In this document: positions 7,172 to 15,263 of the stretch, piece after piece | Layout: each line of letters opens with the position of its first letter | Position numbering within the stretch: the stretch's first letter is position 1 | Assembly: GCA_002344785.1 (NCBI GenBank) | Contig: DDUL01000055.1 | Location: 1-43,900, forward strand | Length of the DNA: 43,900 nt | Origin: Bdellovibrionaceae bacterium UBA2339 | GTDB taxonomy: Bacteria; Bdellovibrionota; Bdellovibrionia; Bdellovibrionales; JAMPXM01 | Direction of reading: 5' to 3' | Notes under the pieces: generated by a model | What the model was told of the DNA's origin: nothing | Databases searched by the model: none | Seen by the model: the letters and a program-made list of their open reading frames with translations, nothing else | Translations under genes and position numbers: made by a program

Positions 7172-8646
7172 GTGGCGTCTCCGTAGCGAATGGTGACGGT
7201 CTTAGGTTCAGTGAACAGATGCAGGCTATCGAGCTGACCTTCGCGCCCAAGGCCTGAATCTTTGACGCCGCCAAACGGCAGGCGCAAATCGCGGAGCATC
7301 CAGCCGTTGACCCACACTGTTCCCGCGTGAAGTCGAGCGGCCGCTTCATGCGCACGTGACAGCGACTCCGTCCATACGGAAGCCGAAAGGCCGTAGCGCG
7401 TGGAATTGGCTTGAGCGATGACTTCGTCGAATGTTTCAAAGGCGCTGATGGTGACCACGGGTCCAAAGACTTCTTCTTGCTGAATTTTGTTGGTTTGATC
7501 CAAGCGCTTCGTCGCACTTGTGATGACAGTGGGACGAAGGAAAAATCCGCCGCGCAAAGCTTCGGGTAGGTTCACGGGTGCTTCCCCGCCCGTGCGCACT
7601 TGCAGTCCCGCATCTTTGGCCCACGCAATATAGGATTTCACTTTAACCAAATGCTCGCGCGAGACCAAAGGCCCCATGAAGGTTTCAGGATCTCGAGGGT
7701 CTCCCACTTTGAGGCTTTCCACTTCGCGCACAAAGCGCTCAACAAAGCTCTCATAGATCTTGGCGTGCACATACAGGCGAGAGCCGCACAGGCAAATCTC
7801 GCCCTGATTAAGGAAACTGCTGCGAACAATGGCCGCGAGGTCGCGATCAAGATTCGCATCATCAAAAACGAGTGTGGGATTCTTTCCACCCAGTTCCAGC
7901 GAAAGTTTCTTGAGAAGTGGTGCGGCGGTGATCGCCAGCTTCCTTCCCGTCACCGTGCCACCGGTGAATGAAATCACGGGAACATCCGGATGCTCGACCA
8001 GAGCTTGCCCCGCCTCTGCACCCAAACCAAAGACGAGATTCGCTACACCTGGCGGTAGCCCCACATCGCGAAAGACTTCGGCAAGCAGCGATGCCGTCAG
8101 TGACGTGAGCTCGCTGGGTTTTGCGACAGCTGTGTTGCCATACGCAAGAGCCGGCGCGAGTTTCCAAGTCAGAAGATAAAGCGGCAAATTCCACGGCGAG
8201 ATGAGACCCGCAACACCGATCGGCTCGCGGCGCACATAGGAAAATGTGCGCGCATCCAGTGGCGCGGCCACACTCAGTTCTTGGCGAACGACACCTGCAA
8301 AGAAGCGGAAATTCGTGGACGCGCGCGCGATATCCATCTGGCGCGCAAGTTTCACGGGCTTTCCTTGATCCAGACTCTCAGCTTCAGCGAATTCTTCCGC
8401 CCGAGCATCAATCTGATCGGCGATGCGCGTGAGCCAATCAGCTCGCTCTTCAGCGCGAAGTGCGCTCCAAGCCGGAAAGGCATCGCGCGCCGCCTGAACG
8501 GCTGCGGCCACATCAGCCGACGCACTTCGCGGCACGCGAAGATGAGCTTCGCCGCTTGAGGGATTGTCGCTCGTCAAATAAGCCGCACTTTGCGGAGACA
8601 CAAAGCGGCCATTGATGAAGTTTTCAATTTGACGAAGCGAACTCAT
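7168..8646 (-). CDS. Aldehyde dehydrogenase, 2-aminomuconate 6-semialdehyde dehydrogenase-like
   Basis: 492 aa, full length for the NAD(P)-dependent aldehyde dehydrogenase superfamily. Visible motifs are SPWNLPL with N153, the LELGGKN glutamate E251, and NQGEICLCGSR where C285 aligns with the catalytic cysteine. The EICLCGSR form is typical of the hydroxymuconate/aminomuconate semialdehyde (ALDH8-like) branch. It would oxidise the unstable semialdehyde made by the next-encoded dioxygenase to 2-aminomuconate before it cyclises to picolinate. It overlaps the upstream and downstream genes by ATGA on both sides, with GGGAG 6 bp before its ATG. Superfamily is certain; the exact substrate rests on motif type and neighbours. 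Confidence 0.85.
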   Translation of the reverse strand: MSSLRQIENFINGRFVSPQSAAYLTSDNPSSGEAHLRVPRSASADVAAAVQAARDAFPAWSALRAEERADWLTRIADQIDARAEEFAEAESLDQGKPVKLARQMDIARASTNFRFFAGVVRQELSVAAPLDARTFSYVRREPIGVAGLISPWNLPLYLLTWKLAPALAYGNTAVAKPSELTSLTASLLAEVFRDVGLPPGVANLVFGLGAEAGQALVEHPDVPVISFTGGTVTGRKLAITAAPLLKKLSLELGGKNPTLVFDDANLDRDLAAIVRSSFLNQGEICLCGSRLYVHAKIYESFVERFVREVESLKVGDPRDPETFMGPLVSREHLVKVKSYIAWAKDAGLQVRTGGEAPVNLPEALRGGFFLRPTVITSATKRLDQTNKIQQEEVFGPVVTISAFETFDEVIAQANSTRYGLSASVWTESLSRAHEAAARLHAGTVWVNGWMLRDLRLPFGGVKDSGLGREGQLDSLHLFTEPKTVTIRYGDAT

Positions 8647-9719
8647 CGATCACTCCCGTGAAGCGCTTGAGACTCGAAGCTTGCCATCCCACCTTCGTGG
8701 GGGCGCACATAATTTTCAAAGTTGAATTCCCAACGATCCTCATCGGGATCCCAAGGATCAAAGGGTACAATTTCCTGCATGCGAGGCCTGAGGCGCTCAG
8801 GAATCAGATCCGGCACGACGTGCGCCTTTTGCCGATCCAAGCGATACGGATTGCGTAATTGAAATCCCAAAACACCCAAGCAGTAGCGCGCGACAAACCA
8901 AGTCGCCGTCGTGTCCCAGCCGTGAGCGATCTTGATCACGATGCCAAGACCATCGGGAAATTCGGGATGGCGAATGGCAAGTCCCAACAAGCCATCGGCG
9001 CCTTCTTTGGCGATCACTTGTCCGCCGCAAGACTTGAGGATCGTGGAGTCGAGGCGATTGAAGCCGCCGACCAAATCCGGCTTTTCCACCATGGCCTGCC
9101 AAATCCAGTCTTCGTCCTTTTGCACAGCGAGCGAGGCGTAGGTCTGCGCCAGTTCCGTCACCGTCATTGAGACGGTCGGCAAGCCGCAACCATCTTTGGC
9201 CGTGACCGCCGGCGACCAATTTTCGCCGAGGGCTCGGCGCATGACTTCCAAAAAACTTTGGTGAAAAGGATGATGAGGCCAGGTGTATCCCACTCGCGAC
9301 CAGCCGCGAATCTGACAGCCACGCAAAATCGCCGCATGCTTGCCGCTACAAGGATGATACCAACGGCGCGCACGTCGCATCTGTCGACCGAACTGCATGA
9401 GCGGCAGCGAAAATGGTGTTTGCATCAAGCCCATCTCGCTGGGCTTGAGAATCGCCTGGATCGCCGCGATGTGGTCGGGCTCGGCGTTGTGCGAGGCCAC
9501 ACTCACCGCTTTTGACTCGACAGAAAGAACCTGATCCAAGTCCTTGGCGAAAACTTTGAGTTGCAAGGGCTTCATCATGCTTCGCCCATAACAGAGTACA
9601 TTGCCGCCCCAGGCGTGAATGACTTTTTTGCCGCTCACCCAGCTCACAGCACCGTGGATGGTGACTTCGCTCACGCCGTTTCGCCGATAGTCGACGAGTG
9701 GGACCCAGACGTCGCTCAT
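8643..9719 (-). CDS. Asparaginase_II-family (Rhizobium etli-type) amidohydrolase-like protein
   Basis: 358 aa, full length for the family that includes the R. etli inducible asparaginase. Motifs in order: CYGRSMMKPLQ (S47, K50), ASHNAEPDH (S76, H77), HPCSGKHAAIL (C124, K127) and KDGCGLPT (D176, C178). These are the positions expected for the catalytic Ser/Lys and zinc-like site, so it should be active. Asparaginase is the known activity of the family. Here the gene lies between a flavin oxidoreductase and a semialdehyde dehydrogenase in a coupled operon, so its substrate may be an amide in the aminophenol route rather than free asparagine; that is inference. ATG 9719 overlaps the previous stop (ATGA) and has GGAGAA upstream; a GTG at 9725 is too close to that site. 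Confidence 0.8.
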   Translation of the reverse strand: MSDVWVPLVDYRRNGVSEVTIHGAVSWVSGKKVIHAWGGNVLCYGRSMMKPLQLKVFAKDLDQVLSVESKAVSVASHNAEPDHIAAIQAILKPSEMGLMQTPFSLPLMQFGRQMRRARRWYHPCSGKHAAILRGCQIRGWSRVGYTWPHHPFHQSFLEVMRRALGENWSPAVTAKDGCGLPTVSMTVTELAQTYASLAVQKDEDWIWQAMVEKPDLVGGFNRLDSTILKSCGGQVIAKEGADGLLGLAIRHPEFPDGLGIVIKIAHGWDTTATWFVARYCLGVLGFQLRNPYRLDRQKAHVVPDLIPERLRPRMQEIVPFDPWDPDEDRWEFNFENYVRPHEGGMASFESQALHGSDR

Positions 9720-10966
9720 GTGCACTTCTCCATGAAAAGCCGCATTGATTTTTTGACTCGCTCATTGTCGTGATCGTTGAAGTCAAACCAAAGCATCAAG
9801 CGATCTTCAGGATGAAAGCGCTCGCGCATTTGCGCGCGAATCTCTGCTGGCGTTCCCGCCAGTGCATTGCCAACAGCTTGCTGAACTTTGGCGGCGTCGA
9901 GTGTGCCTTCGACAGCCGTCCAGTAGTTGGCAATGGCCCGTTCCGCACGAGCGCGCGCTTCGTTGCCGTCTTCGCCAATGAACACAAGGCTTGTGCGCGG
10001 CATACGCGCCCGCGACCATACGCCATCCGAAGCGCCCCATGGCTTTTTATTGTAGACCTGAGTCATGCGTTGATGTGTCTCTTCGATTTGCGCGGACGGC
10101 GTGATCGACAAGTTGAACACACCCACCGGCAAGAACTCGTTCGCAAGCCGCTGTGAGGCCGCATCGTGAGCGCCGATGGTGAGATTCAAGTACTGCATGG
10201 GCGCCTCGAACGGAATCAGGCCGACCTCATCAAAGTTCCAAAGCGGTGCGACGCGGAAGGCGACAGCGTGGCCATCGGCCTCGATCGCGACGGCGTCGAC
10301 TTCGCGCTCTCGAGCCGACAAAGTGTTCCAAGCCGCCACGCATTTTTGCCAGTCGGCTTCGCTTCGGAAAAGTTCGCGCGTGAGAAGTTTCGGACGAACG
10401 TCGCGCGCGGCGAACACATCACCGCGCAAAGCGCGAAGGAAGATCTCTGTCGCTTCTTGGAAGATCAGACCTTTGAGAGCTGGCCATGCGGCCACCTCAA
10501 AAGCGTTTCGCGGGCGCCAGCCATAGGGCTGATTGGAAAACGGAAAGCGTCCGCTCGCAAAACCGATTTCGAGCAGGCGCGACTCGTCTTTTCGCAGACC
10601 GTGCAGAGTCATGAACATGCGAATGGCTTCGGCATGAGCCAAAGGCCCGCCGTTGCAAATGATGTTGCGAATGGCACTGCCCACGTGAATGCGGCGGGTG
10701 CGCGCAAAGATCACATGCGCCAGTTGCAGAATATCCGTGTTCAAACCGATTTCGCCCTGAAAGTGCGGAATCACGGCACCGGGGTTTCGTTTTTGCACTT
10801 GGCAGGAAAGATGCGTTTCCGCCACCCATGCGCAACCAAATCCCAAGGCGTCGGCGAGATCCACTTGCGAAAAGAAATTCTCGAACATGCCGCGCTCATT
10901 GGGCGCGTGGCCATCGACAGGAGTTTGGCAGATCGAGAGAAACAAATCGTATTTCAAGTCATGCAC
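9716..10966 (-). CDS. Luciferase-like (LLM class) flavin-dependent oxidoreductase
   Basis: 416 aa. Luciferase-like TIM-barrel signatures are visible: the N-terminal strand with TPVDGHAPNERGMFENFF, ADALGFGCAWVAETH, the HVIFARTRRIHVGSAI strand, and GPLAHAEAIRMF followed by a SGR sequence (GFASGRFPFSN), features of the flavin-binding face. Enzymes of this class use reduced FMN to add oxygen to small molecules, or cofactor F420. A two-component monooxygenase would need a flavin reductase, and none is in the operon. Position suggests it prepares or modifies the substrate of the aminophenol-type dioxygenase. ATG 10966 follows GAGG by 4 bp and lies 18 bp after the SDR stop. Confidence 0.8.
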   Translation of the reverse strand: MHDLKYDLFLSICQTPVDGHAPNERGMFENFFSQVDLADALGFGCAWVAETHLSCQVQKRNPGAVIPHFQGEIGLNTDILQLAHVIFARTRRIHVGSAIRNIICNGGPLAHAEAIRMFMTLHGLRKDESRLLEIGFASGRFPFSNQPYGWRPRNAFEVAAWPALKGLIFQEATEIFLRALRGDVFAARDVRPKLLTRELFRSEADWQKCVAAWNTLSAREREVDAVAIEADGHAVAFRVAPLWNFDEVGLIPFEAPMQYLNLTIGAHDAASQRLANEFLPVGVFNLSITPSAQIEETHQRMTQVYNKKPWGASDGVWSRARMPRTSLVFIGEDGNEARARAERAIANYWTAVEGTLDAAKVQQAVGNALAGTPAEIRAQMRERFHPEDRLMLWFDFNDHDNERVKKSMRLFMEKCT

Positions 10967-10984
10967 CTCGGTTTAAGTCGAAGT

Positions 10985-11860
10985 TCAGTAGCCGGGCAGT
11001 CGCCCACCGTCGACGGCCAAAGCTTGGCCGGTGATGAAGCTTGCCGCTGGCGAAGCGAAGAAACTCACGGCCGCCGCGATCTCTTCAGGCTCACCGAGGC
11101 GACCCATGGGTGTGGCCTTCTTCCATTCTTCGACAACCTGCTCAGCGCTGATCCCTCGTCGAGTGGCCGCGGCCTCGGACAAATCCTTAAGTCGCGAAGT
11201 GGCCGTGTAGCCCGGAAGCACGCAATTCACCGTCACACCATATGGAGCCAGTTCGCCGGCCAGTGTTTTAGCCCACGAAGCGACAGCGGCGCGAACAGTG
11301 TTGCTCACGCCGAGGCCGGGGATGGGCGCTTTCACGGAAGTTGAGATGATGCAGACGATGCGACCGTAGGTTTTGGATTTCATGAGTGGCGCGAAGGTCT
11401 GCACCAAAATTTGATTTGCGAAGAGATGCGGCTTCAAGGCTTCGGTGAAATCCGCGGGTGCTGCGTCCAGCACAGGGCCTGACTTCGGGCCGCCAGCGTT
11501 CAATACGAGAATGTCCATGCCGCCCAATTCTTTGACCAGGCCACGCAGAGCTTCGGGAAGCTTTTCGGTGTCGCTTAAGTCACAAACGAAAGCTTTGTGG
11601 CCTTTGACAACTCCGGGGGCGATTTCAAGAAGCGGCAGTTCTTTGATGAGCTCATCCAACTCCTTGGCGCTACGGCCGCAGGCCACCACGCGCACACCAC
11701 GAGCTGCGAGAGTTTTCGCGACCGCGCGACCAATGCCTTTTGAAGCTCCGCCCACAAATGCTGTGCGCAGAACTCCACCGGGGACGATCACGCCCGGCGC
11801 TCCAGATTCGGCGGTCGAGGCCAATGGCGAGCCGGGTGTTGATCCGGATGATGAGGCCAT
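10985..11860 (-). CDS. SDR-family protein lacking the catalytic Tyr/Lys (BKR-like subgroup)
   Basis: 291 aa from ATG 11860, which follows GAGGGGGA; a longer open frame upstream lacks such a site. The Rossmann fold is intact: GGASKGIG at 37-44 (cofactor loop), NAGG at 121-124, a Ser at 173-175, and a C-terminal DGGRLPGY. Where the active-site YxxxK should be the sequence reads VSNTVRAA, so Tyr is Ser186 and Lys is Arg190. The SVKAPIPGLGVSN context matches a known beta-ketoacyl-reductase-like SDR subgroup with an altered tetrad. It may catalyse a different reaction or act without redox. It is the first gene of the seven-gene operon, 18 bp before the flavin oxidoreductase. The first ~28 residues are a Ser/Gly/Pro-rich extension. 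Confidence 0.85.
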   Translation of the reverse strand: MASSSGSTPGSPLASTAESGAPGVIVPGGVLRTAFVGGASKGIGRAVAKTLAARGVRVVACGRSAKELDELIKELPLLEIAPGVVKGHKAFVCDLSDTEKLPEALRGLVKELGGMDILVLNAGGPKSGPVLDAAPADFTEALKPHLFANQILVQTFAPLMKSKTYGRIVCIISTSVKAPIPGLGVSNTVRAAVASWAKTLAGELAPYGVTVNCVLPGYTATSRLKDLSEAAATRRGISAEQVVEEWKKATPMGRLGEPEEIAAAVSFFASPAASFITGQALAVDGGRLPGY

Positions 11861-12035
11861 GATTTCCCCCTCGTTCAGGTCAAAGAATTGCGATGGGAAA
11901 AGCCTAGCCGCGACCGGCTTGAGCATCAATCTCAGCTTGGAGAATTGAAAGGCGTTCTTGCTGCTTTGGCATTGGCTTTGGCGACGGGGGCTTCGGCCCT
12001 TGACAAGGCCCTTGGATGACATTGGGGTTGAGCCT

Positions 12036-12404
12036 ATGTCTCGACTTGCCGACTACGTCCAAAACGGACGCACATTTTACGTTTCCATCACCGGGCTCAA
12101 GCCTCGTGGGCCCTGGGCCTATTTGCTGTTTCTTCGGCATGCAATCCCCAGCAAAATCCAGGCGGATCGCGCACCGGGAATTCTGTTTTCCGAGGTTCGA
12201 CGCATCAATAAAATCGAACACACACTGACGGCTTGGGAGAGTCGCGAGGCCATGCGCGCCTACATTTCCAGTGGCGCGCATCTGAAGGCGATGAAGGCTT
12301 TTCGTCGGATCGCTACGGGTAAAACCATCGGCTATGAAGCTCGAGAGCTACCGAGCTGGGACGAAGTTCCCCGCATTTGGCAAGAAAAGGGGCGCGAGTA
12401 TTGA
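12036..12404 (+). CDS. ABM/DUF3291-like small alpha/beta-barrel protein
   Basis: 122 aa. The pattern resembles the dimeric ferredoxin-like barrel of antibiotic-biosynthesis-monooxygenase and DUF3291-type proteins: a first strand (TFYVSITGLKP), a middle HTLTAWESREAMRAY and a helix SGAHLKAMKAFRRIA. Members are heme- or cofactor-free oxygenases or ligand-binding proteins. The assignment is by pattern only. ATG 12036 is chosen (GGGGTTG upstream) over an earlier in-frame start. The gene is divergent from the aminophenol-type operon, sharing a ~175-bp intergenic region, so a functional link is possible but unproven. Confidence 0.65.
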   Translation: MSRLADYVQNGRTFYVSITGLKPRGPWAYLLFLRHAIPSKIQADRAPGILFSEVRRINKIEHTLTAWESREAMRAYISSGAHLKAMKAFRRIATGKTIGYEARELPSWDEVPRIWQEKGREY

Positions 12405-12411
12405 GGCCAAA

Positions 12412-13068
12412 TCAGAGCGGCCGGCGCGCGAAGAGCTGCACCGTTGCCGAGCGACCTCGATGACCTGTGCCCTCTTGCACGTCGCGAAGCACGGACTTCA
12501 ATTCAATCACTTCGAAGTCGCCAAAGGCCTCGCGCAATTCAACTTCTGTCGTCAGCAGATCCACGTCTGGCGGTCCACCTGTGCGATAGTTGAGTTGTTC
12601 GGGACGATAGTGTTCGACGATGACATGCCCGCCGGGCTTCACCCATTCGCGCATGCGCTGCCACATCTTTAGGCGCGTGGCCGACGGCATGTGCAGCCAA
12701 ATGTTGACGACCAGATCGAACTGACGCGGCGGCAGCAACGCGGCCGACAACACATCGCCAACTTTGTAATCGAGCTGAAAGCCCTCGCGCGCCGCCCATG
12801 CGACAGCCTTCTCGCCCGCAACTTTTGACCCATCGATGGCTGTCACTTGAAAGTTCTGGCGTAAAAGCTCGAGGGCATTTCGACCTTCGCCCTCTCCCAG
12901 CGTCAGGGCGGATCGCGGTGATGGCGAATTGGCCTGCGCATCCGTGAGCTGATTGAGCTTCGCAACGAGGTAGTCATTCGCGGCCGAGCCGTAAAAGAGA
13001 TCATGAGCCCCATAGCGAGAATTCCATTTATCGAAGTCCACTTTTGCCCCCGTTTCGTGTCGCGACAT
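12412..13068 (-). CDS. Class I SAM-dependent methyltransferase (TehB-like)
   Basis: 218 aa. Motif I is TLGEGEGRNA (56-65) binding SAM, followed by VTAIDGS (acidic residue for the ribose) and FDLVVNIWLHMP as motif IV. The GEGEGRNA form with a short N-terminal segment (FDKWNSRYG) resembles TehB-like and thiopurine-type methyltransferases. The substrate cannot be told from sequence. The gene is convergent with the ABM-like gene (stops 8 bp apart) and divergent from the pyrophosphatase gene, with only 41 bp between their starts. Confidence 0.85.
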   Translation of the reverse strand: MSRHETGAKVDFDKWNSRYGAHDLFYGSAANDYLVAKLNQLTDAQANSPSPRSALTLGEGEGRNALELLRQNFQVTAIDGSKVAGEKAVAWAAREGFQLDYKVGDVLSAALLPPRQFDLVVNIWLHMPSATRLKMWQRMREWVKPGGHVIVEHYRPEQLNYRTGGPPDVDLLTTEVELREAFGDFEVIELKSVLRDVQEGTGHRGRSATVQLFARRPL

Positions 13069-13109
13069 GTTATCGACATTCGAGGACGAAGTCGATAGCT
13101 TCAGTCGCT

Positions 13110-13673
13110 ATGCATCCATGGCATGACGTTGAAATTGGCGATGAAGTTCCCTCGATTGTTCCTGCGATCATCGAGGTTCCCAAGGGCTCGAAAAATAAAT
13201 ACGAGCTCCATAAACCCACGGGCTTGATGAAGGTCGACCGCGTGCTGTTTTCCAGCGTGCACTATCCGGCCAACTACGGATTCATTCCGCAAAGCTATTG
13301 CGATGACAATGATCCGTTGGACGTTTTGGTCCTGGGGCAAGATCCCGTTCCGCCCTTGACCATTATGTTCGCCAAACCCATCGGCGTGATGAAGATGGTG
13401 GATCAGGGCGAGGCCGACGACAAAATCATCGCCGTGCATGCCCATGATCCGGAGTATTCCGACTTCGACTCCATTCACGATTTGCCCGCGCATCGTTTGC
13501 GCGAAGTGCAGCGCTTTTTTGAAGACTACAAGACGCTCGAGAAAAAAACCGTGAAGGTCGATGGCTTCTTGGATCGCAAAGAAGCTCATGCGGTGATCGA
13601 GGCCGCCATCAAGCTCTATAAGCAAGAGCGCTTGCGTCTGCTGCAAACCGTGGCGCCTGAGCGCCGCACTTAG
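13110..13673 (+). CDS. ppa: Inorganic pyrophosphatase (family I)
   Basis: 187 aa, normal for the soluble bacterial enzyme that hydrolyses pyrophosphate to two phosphates with Mg2+ and pulls biosynthetic reactions forward. The family signature is DDNDPLD at 65-71, whose aspartates bind metal. Other matches are IEVPKGSKNKYE near the N-terminus (phosphate-binding Lys and Glu) and the KVDGFLDRKEA stretch with catalytic-site Lys/Asp. ATG 13110 begins MHPWHD, the usual start of this protein, so the longer open frame is not used. Cytoplasmic housekeeping gene. Confidence 0.95.
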   Translation: MHPWHDVEIGDEVPSIVPAIIEVPKGSKNKYELHKPTGLMKVDRVLFSSVHYPANYGFIPQSYCDDNDPLDVLVLGQDPVPPLTIMFAKPIGVMKMVDQGEADDKIIAVHAHDPEYSDFDSIHDLPAHRLREVQRFFEDYKTLEKKTVKVDGFLDRKEAHAVIEAAIKLYKQERLRLLQTVAPERRT

Positions 13674-13705
13674 GATCAACAATTTTTCTGGCGAGATTTT
13701 GAATC

Positions 13706-14482
13706 ATGAACTCTGAGACTGCTCCGACCGAGGTTAAAGCTATGTCCACAACTCCGCCCGTCAATCCTGCGCGCCAGCTTCGAAAGATGCAGGTGACGAA
13801 GATCGCCGACTACACGCCGCAGATTCGCGAGCTGTTCATCGAAACGCGCGAGCCGGCGGACTTCAGCTTTCGGGCGGGTCAGTTTGTGATGTTGCATGTG
13901 CCTGTCGAAGGCGCGCCGAAACCCGCGCTTCGTGCTTACTCGATCGCCTCGACCGACGCGCGCAAAAACGGTTTTCGTTTAGTCTTTAAGTTTGTCGACG
14001 GCGGAGTGGCCTCGAAATATGTTTGGTCGCTCCAAGAAGGCGCGATGCTTGATTTCACCGGACCTTTCGGTCGGGTGTTTTTCAAGGAGCCACCAACTGA
14101 GCAGATCATCATGCTCAACACCGGCTCGGGAATTTCGCAGCACTTCTGCTTCCTCGAGTCCAATCTGCAAAAGTATCCGAACCTCAAGTATCGGCTGCTC
14201 TTTGGCGTTCGCCACGAAACCGACATTTACTATCGTGAAGAGTTGGATCGCCTAAAGGCCGCCCTTTCCAACTTCGAGTATGACTTTGTGCTGTCGCGCC
14301 CAACTGAGTCTTGGCAGGGTCTGCGCGGCTATGTGCAGAATCACATTGATCGTTACGACTACCTGAAGACGCCGACGACGTTTTATTTGTGCGGTAACGG
14401 CGCGATGATCAAAGACGTGAAGGCGAAGCTCGCCGCCGAGCAATTCGATGCCTCGTTGATTTTGGCTGAGGCCTTCGATTGA
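13706..14482 (+). CDS. Ferredoxin-NADP reductase-type FAD oxidoreductase
   Basis: 258 aa. The FAD-binding barrel has FRAGQFVMLHVP and the LRAYSIAS motif (RxYS, 76-79). An NAD(P)-binding half follows with LNTGSGIS (glycine-rich loop) and FYLCGNGAMIKDVKAKL near the end. The chain ends AEAFD, without the terminal aromatic stacking residue of plant-type reductases. It moves electrons between NAD(P)H and a one-electron carrier; no ferredoxin or oxygenase gene is adjacent. ATG 13742 (GAGG 8 bp upstream) is an alternative start. It lies 32 bp after the pyrophosphatase stop and may share its transcript. It could in principle supply reduced flavin to the luciferase-like enzyme, a guess only. Confidence 0.85.
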   Translation: MNSETAPTEVKAMSTTPPVNPARQLRKMQVTKIADYTPQIRELFIETREPADFSFRAGQFVMLHVPVEGAPKPALRAYSIASTDARKNGFRLVFKFVDGGVASKYVWSLQEGAMLDFTGPFGRVFFKEPPTEQIIMLNTGSGISQHFCFLESNLQKYPNLKYRLLFGVRHETDIYYREELDRLKAALSNFEYDFVLSRPTESWQGLRGYVQNHIDRYDYLKTPTTFYLCGNGAMIKDVKAKLAAEQFDASLILAEAFD

Positions 14483-14593
14483 TGTCGGCGCATGCCCCAG
14501 TGTGAAACGTCTCAGAATGAGATTCATGCTTGCGGCGCTTTTCGACGATAGGATGAAGAGACTCGGGTGTGTGAGACTTTTTGCCTTAGGCCC

Positions 14594-14635
14594 GGGCTTG
14601 GGCTTTGGCTTGGACTTGGACTGGGACTGGGCCGG
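14594..14635. repeat. Degenerate hexanucleotide tandem repeat
   Basis: Seven consecutive 6-bp units: GGGCTT, GGGCTT, TGGCTT, GGACTT, GGACTG, GGACTG, GGCCGG. It lies in the leader just before the TTG start of the secreted protein at 14669. In-frame translation gives Gly-Leu repeats, so frames crossing it are probably not coding. Confidence 0.8.
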
Positions 14636-14668
14636 GGTCATTCACCGCCACGAATCGAGGAGGCCAAC

Positions 14669-15145
14669 TTGTCGAAACTTCCCGCAGGCGCAACTTTGCG
14701 TACAACAATCATCGCAGCTTTTTTGGTTTCGACGATTTGGGCTCCGACTGCGTTTGCTCAGGCGCCGAGTGGTTCGCAAGCTGAGTCGCAAAAGGCCATG
14801 CAGGAAGCCTTACTCAAGACTCAGCAGATGCTGACAAATCCTCAGCAGAGACAGCAGGCGATTGCGGGCGACAAGAAAGCGCAAGAGACGGACAAGAAGG
14901 TGCAAAACCTTTTGGGCCAGGATCAACAGAAGGCCTATGAGATTTCAGCTCAGGTGCTGCAAGTAATTGTCGAGCGCAGCAATGGCGATCCCGTGCAAAT
15001 GCAGAATTTGATGAATCAGCTGATGGCGAATCCGGCGCTGCTTGAGCAGTATCTGACCCCGGAGAATCGTCAGAAGATTACCGAAATGGGTAAGCGCATT
15101 GAGGCTGAGAAGTCGCTCAGCAAACTCAACCCGCCCAAACCCTGA
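14669..15145 (+). CDS. Exported Gln-rich helical protein, TTG start
   Basis: 158 aa; no family recognised. A GAGGAGG ribosome site lies 5 bp before TTG 14669. From there the product has a clean signal peptide (TIIAAFLVSTIWAPTAFA, cut after residue ~30). The mature part is hydrophilic, rich in Gln, Met and Leu and predicted helical by eye, with two similar segments (around QMLTNPQQRQQ and LMANPALLEQYLTPENRQ) suggesting a short repeat with NP turns. It is probably periplasmic. The end of the gene (LNPPKP and stop) lies in a 47-bp segment that recurs at 15623. The upstream frame through the hexamer repeat is unlikely to be translated. Confidence 0.7.
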   Translation: MSKLPAGATLRTTIIAAFLVSTIWAPTAFAQAPSGSQAESQKAMQEALLKTQQMLTNPQQRQQAIAGDKKAQETDKKVQNLLGQDQQKAYEISAQVLQVIVERSNGDPVQMQNLMNQLMANPALLEQYLTPENRQKITEMGKRIEAEKSLSKLNPPKP

Positions 15146-15173
15146 TTTGACGCACCGCTTTCTCGGCGCCACG
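15127..15173. repeat. 47-bp direct repeat, copy 1
   Basis: Matches 15623-15669 with two mismatches over 47 bp. This copy covers the last codons and stop of the exported protein plus the following non-coding bases, including TTTGACGCACCGC and CTCGGCGCC. The copies are 496 bp apart and bracket the membrane-protein gene. Confidence 0.9.
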
Positions 15174-15263
15174 GATTTTTGATTTGTCCATTTCAGGCCT
15201 ATTGAACGAGGCGTGAAAATTCCAGAATCAACTTCTACACTCTATTTTCTGTGGGGTGATTGC

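Noticed and set aside
10166..11344. 392-codon plus-strand open frame
   Set aside because: Antisense across the flavin oxidoreductase and SDR genes, with no ribosome site and no recognisable motif.
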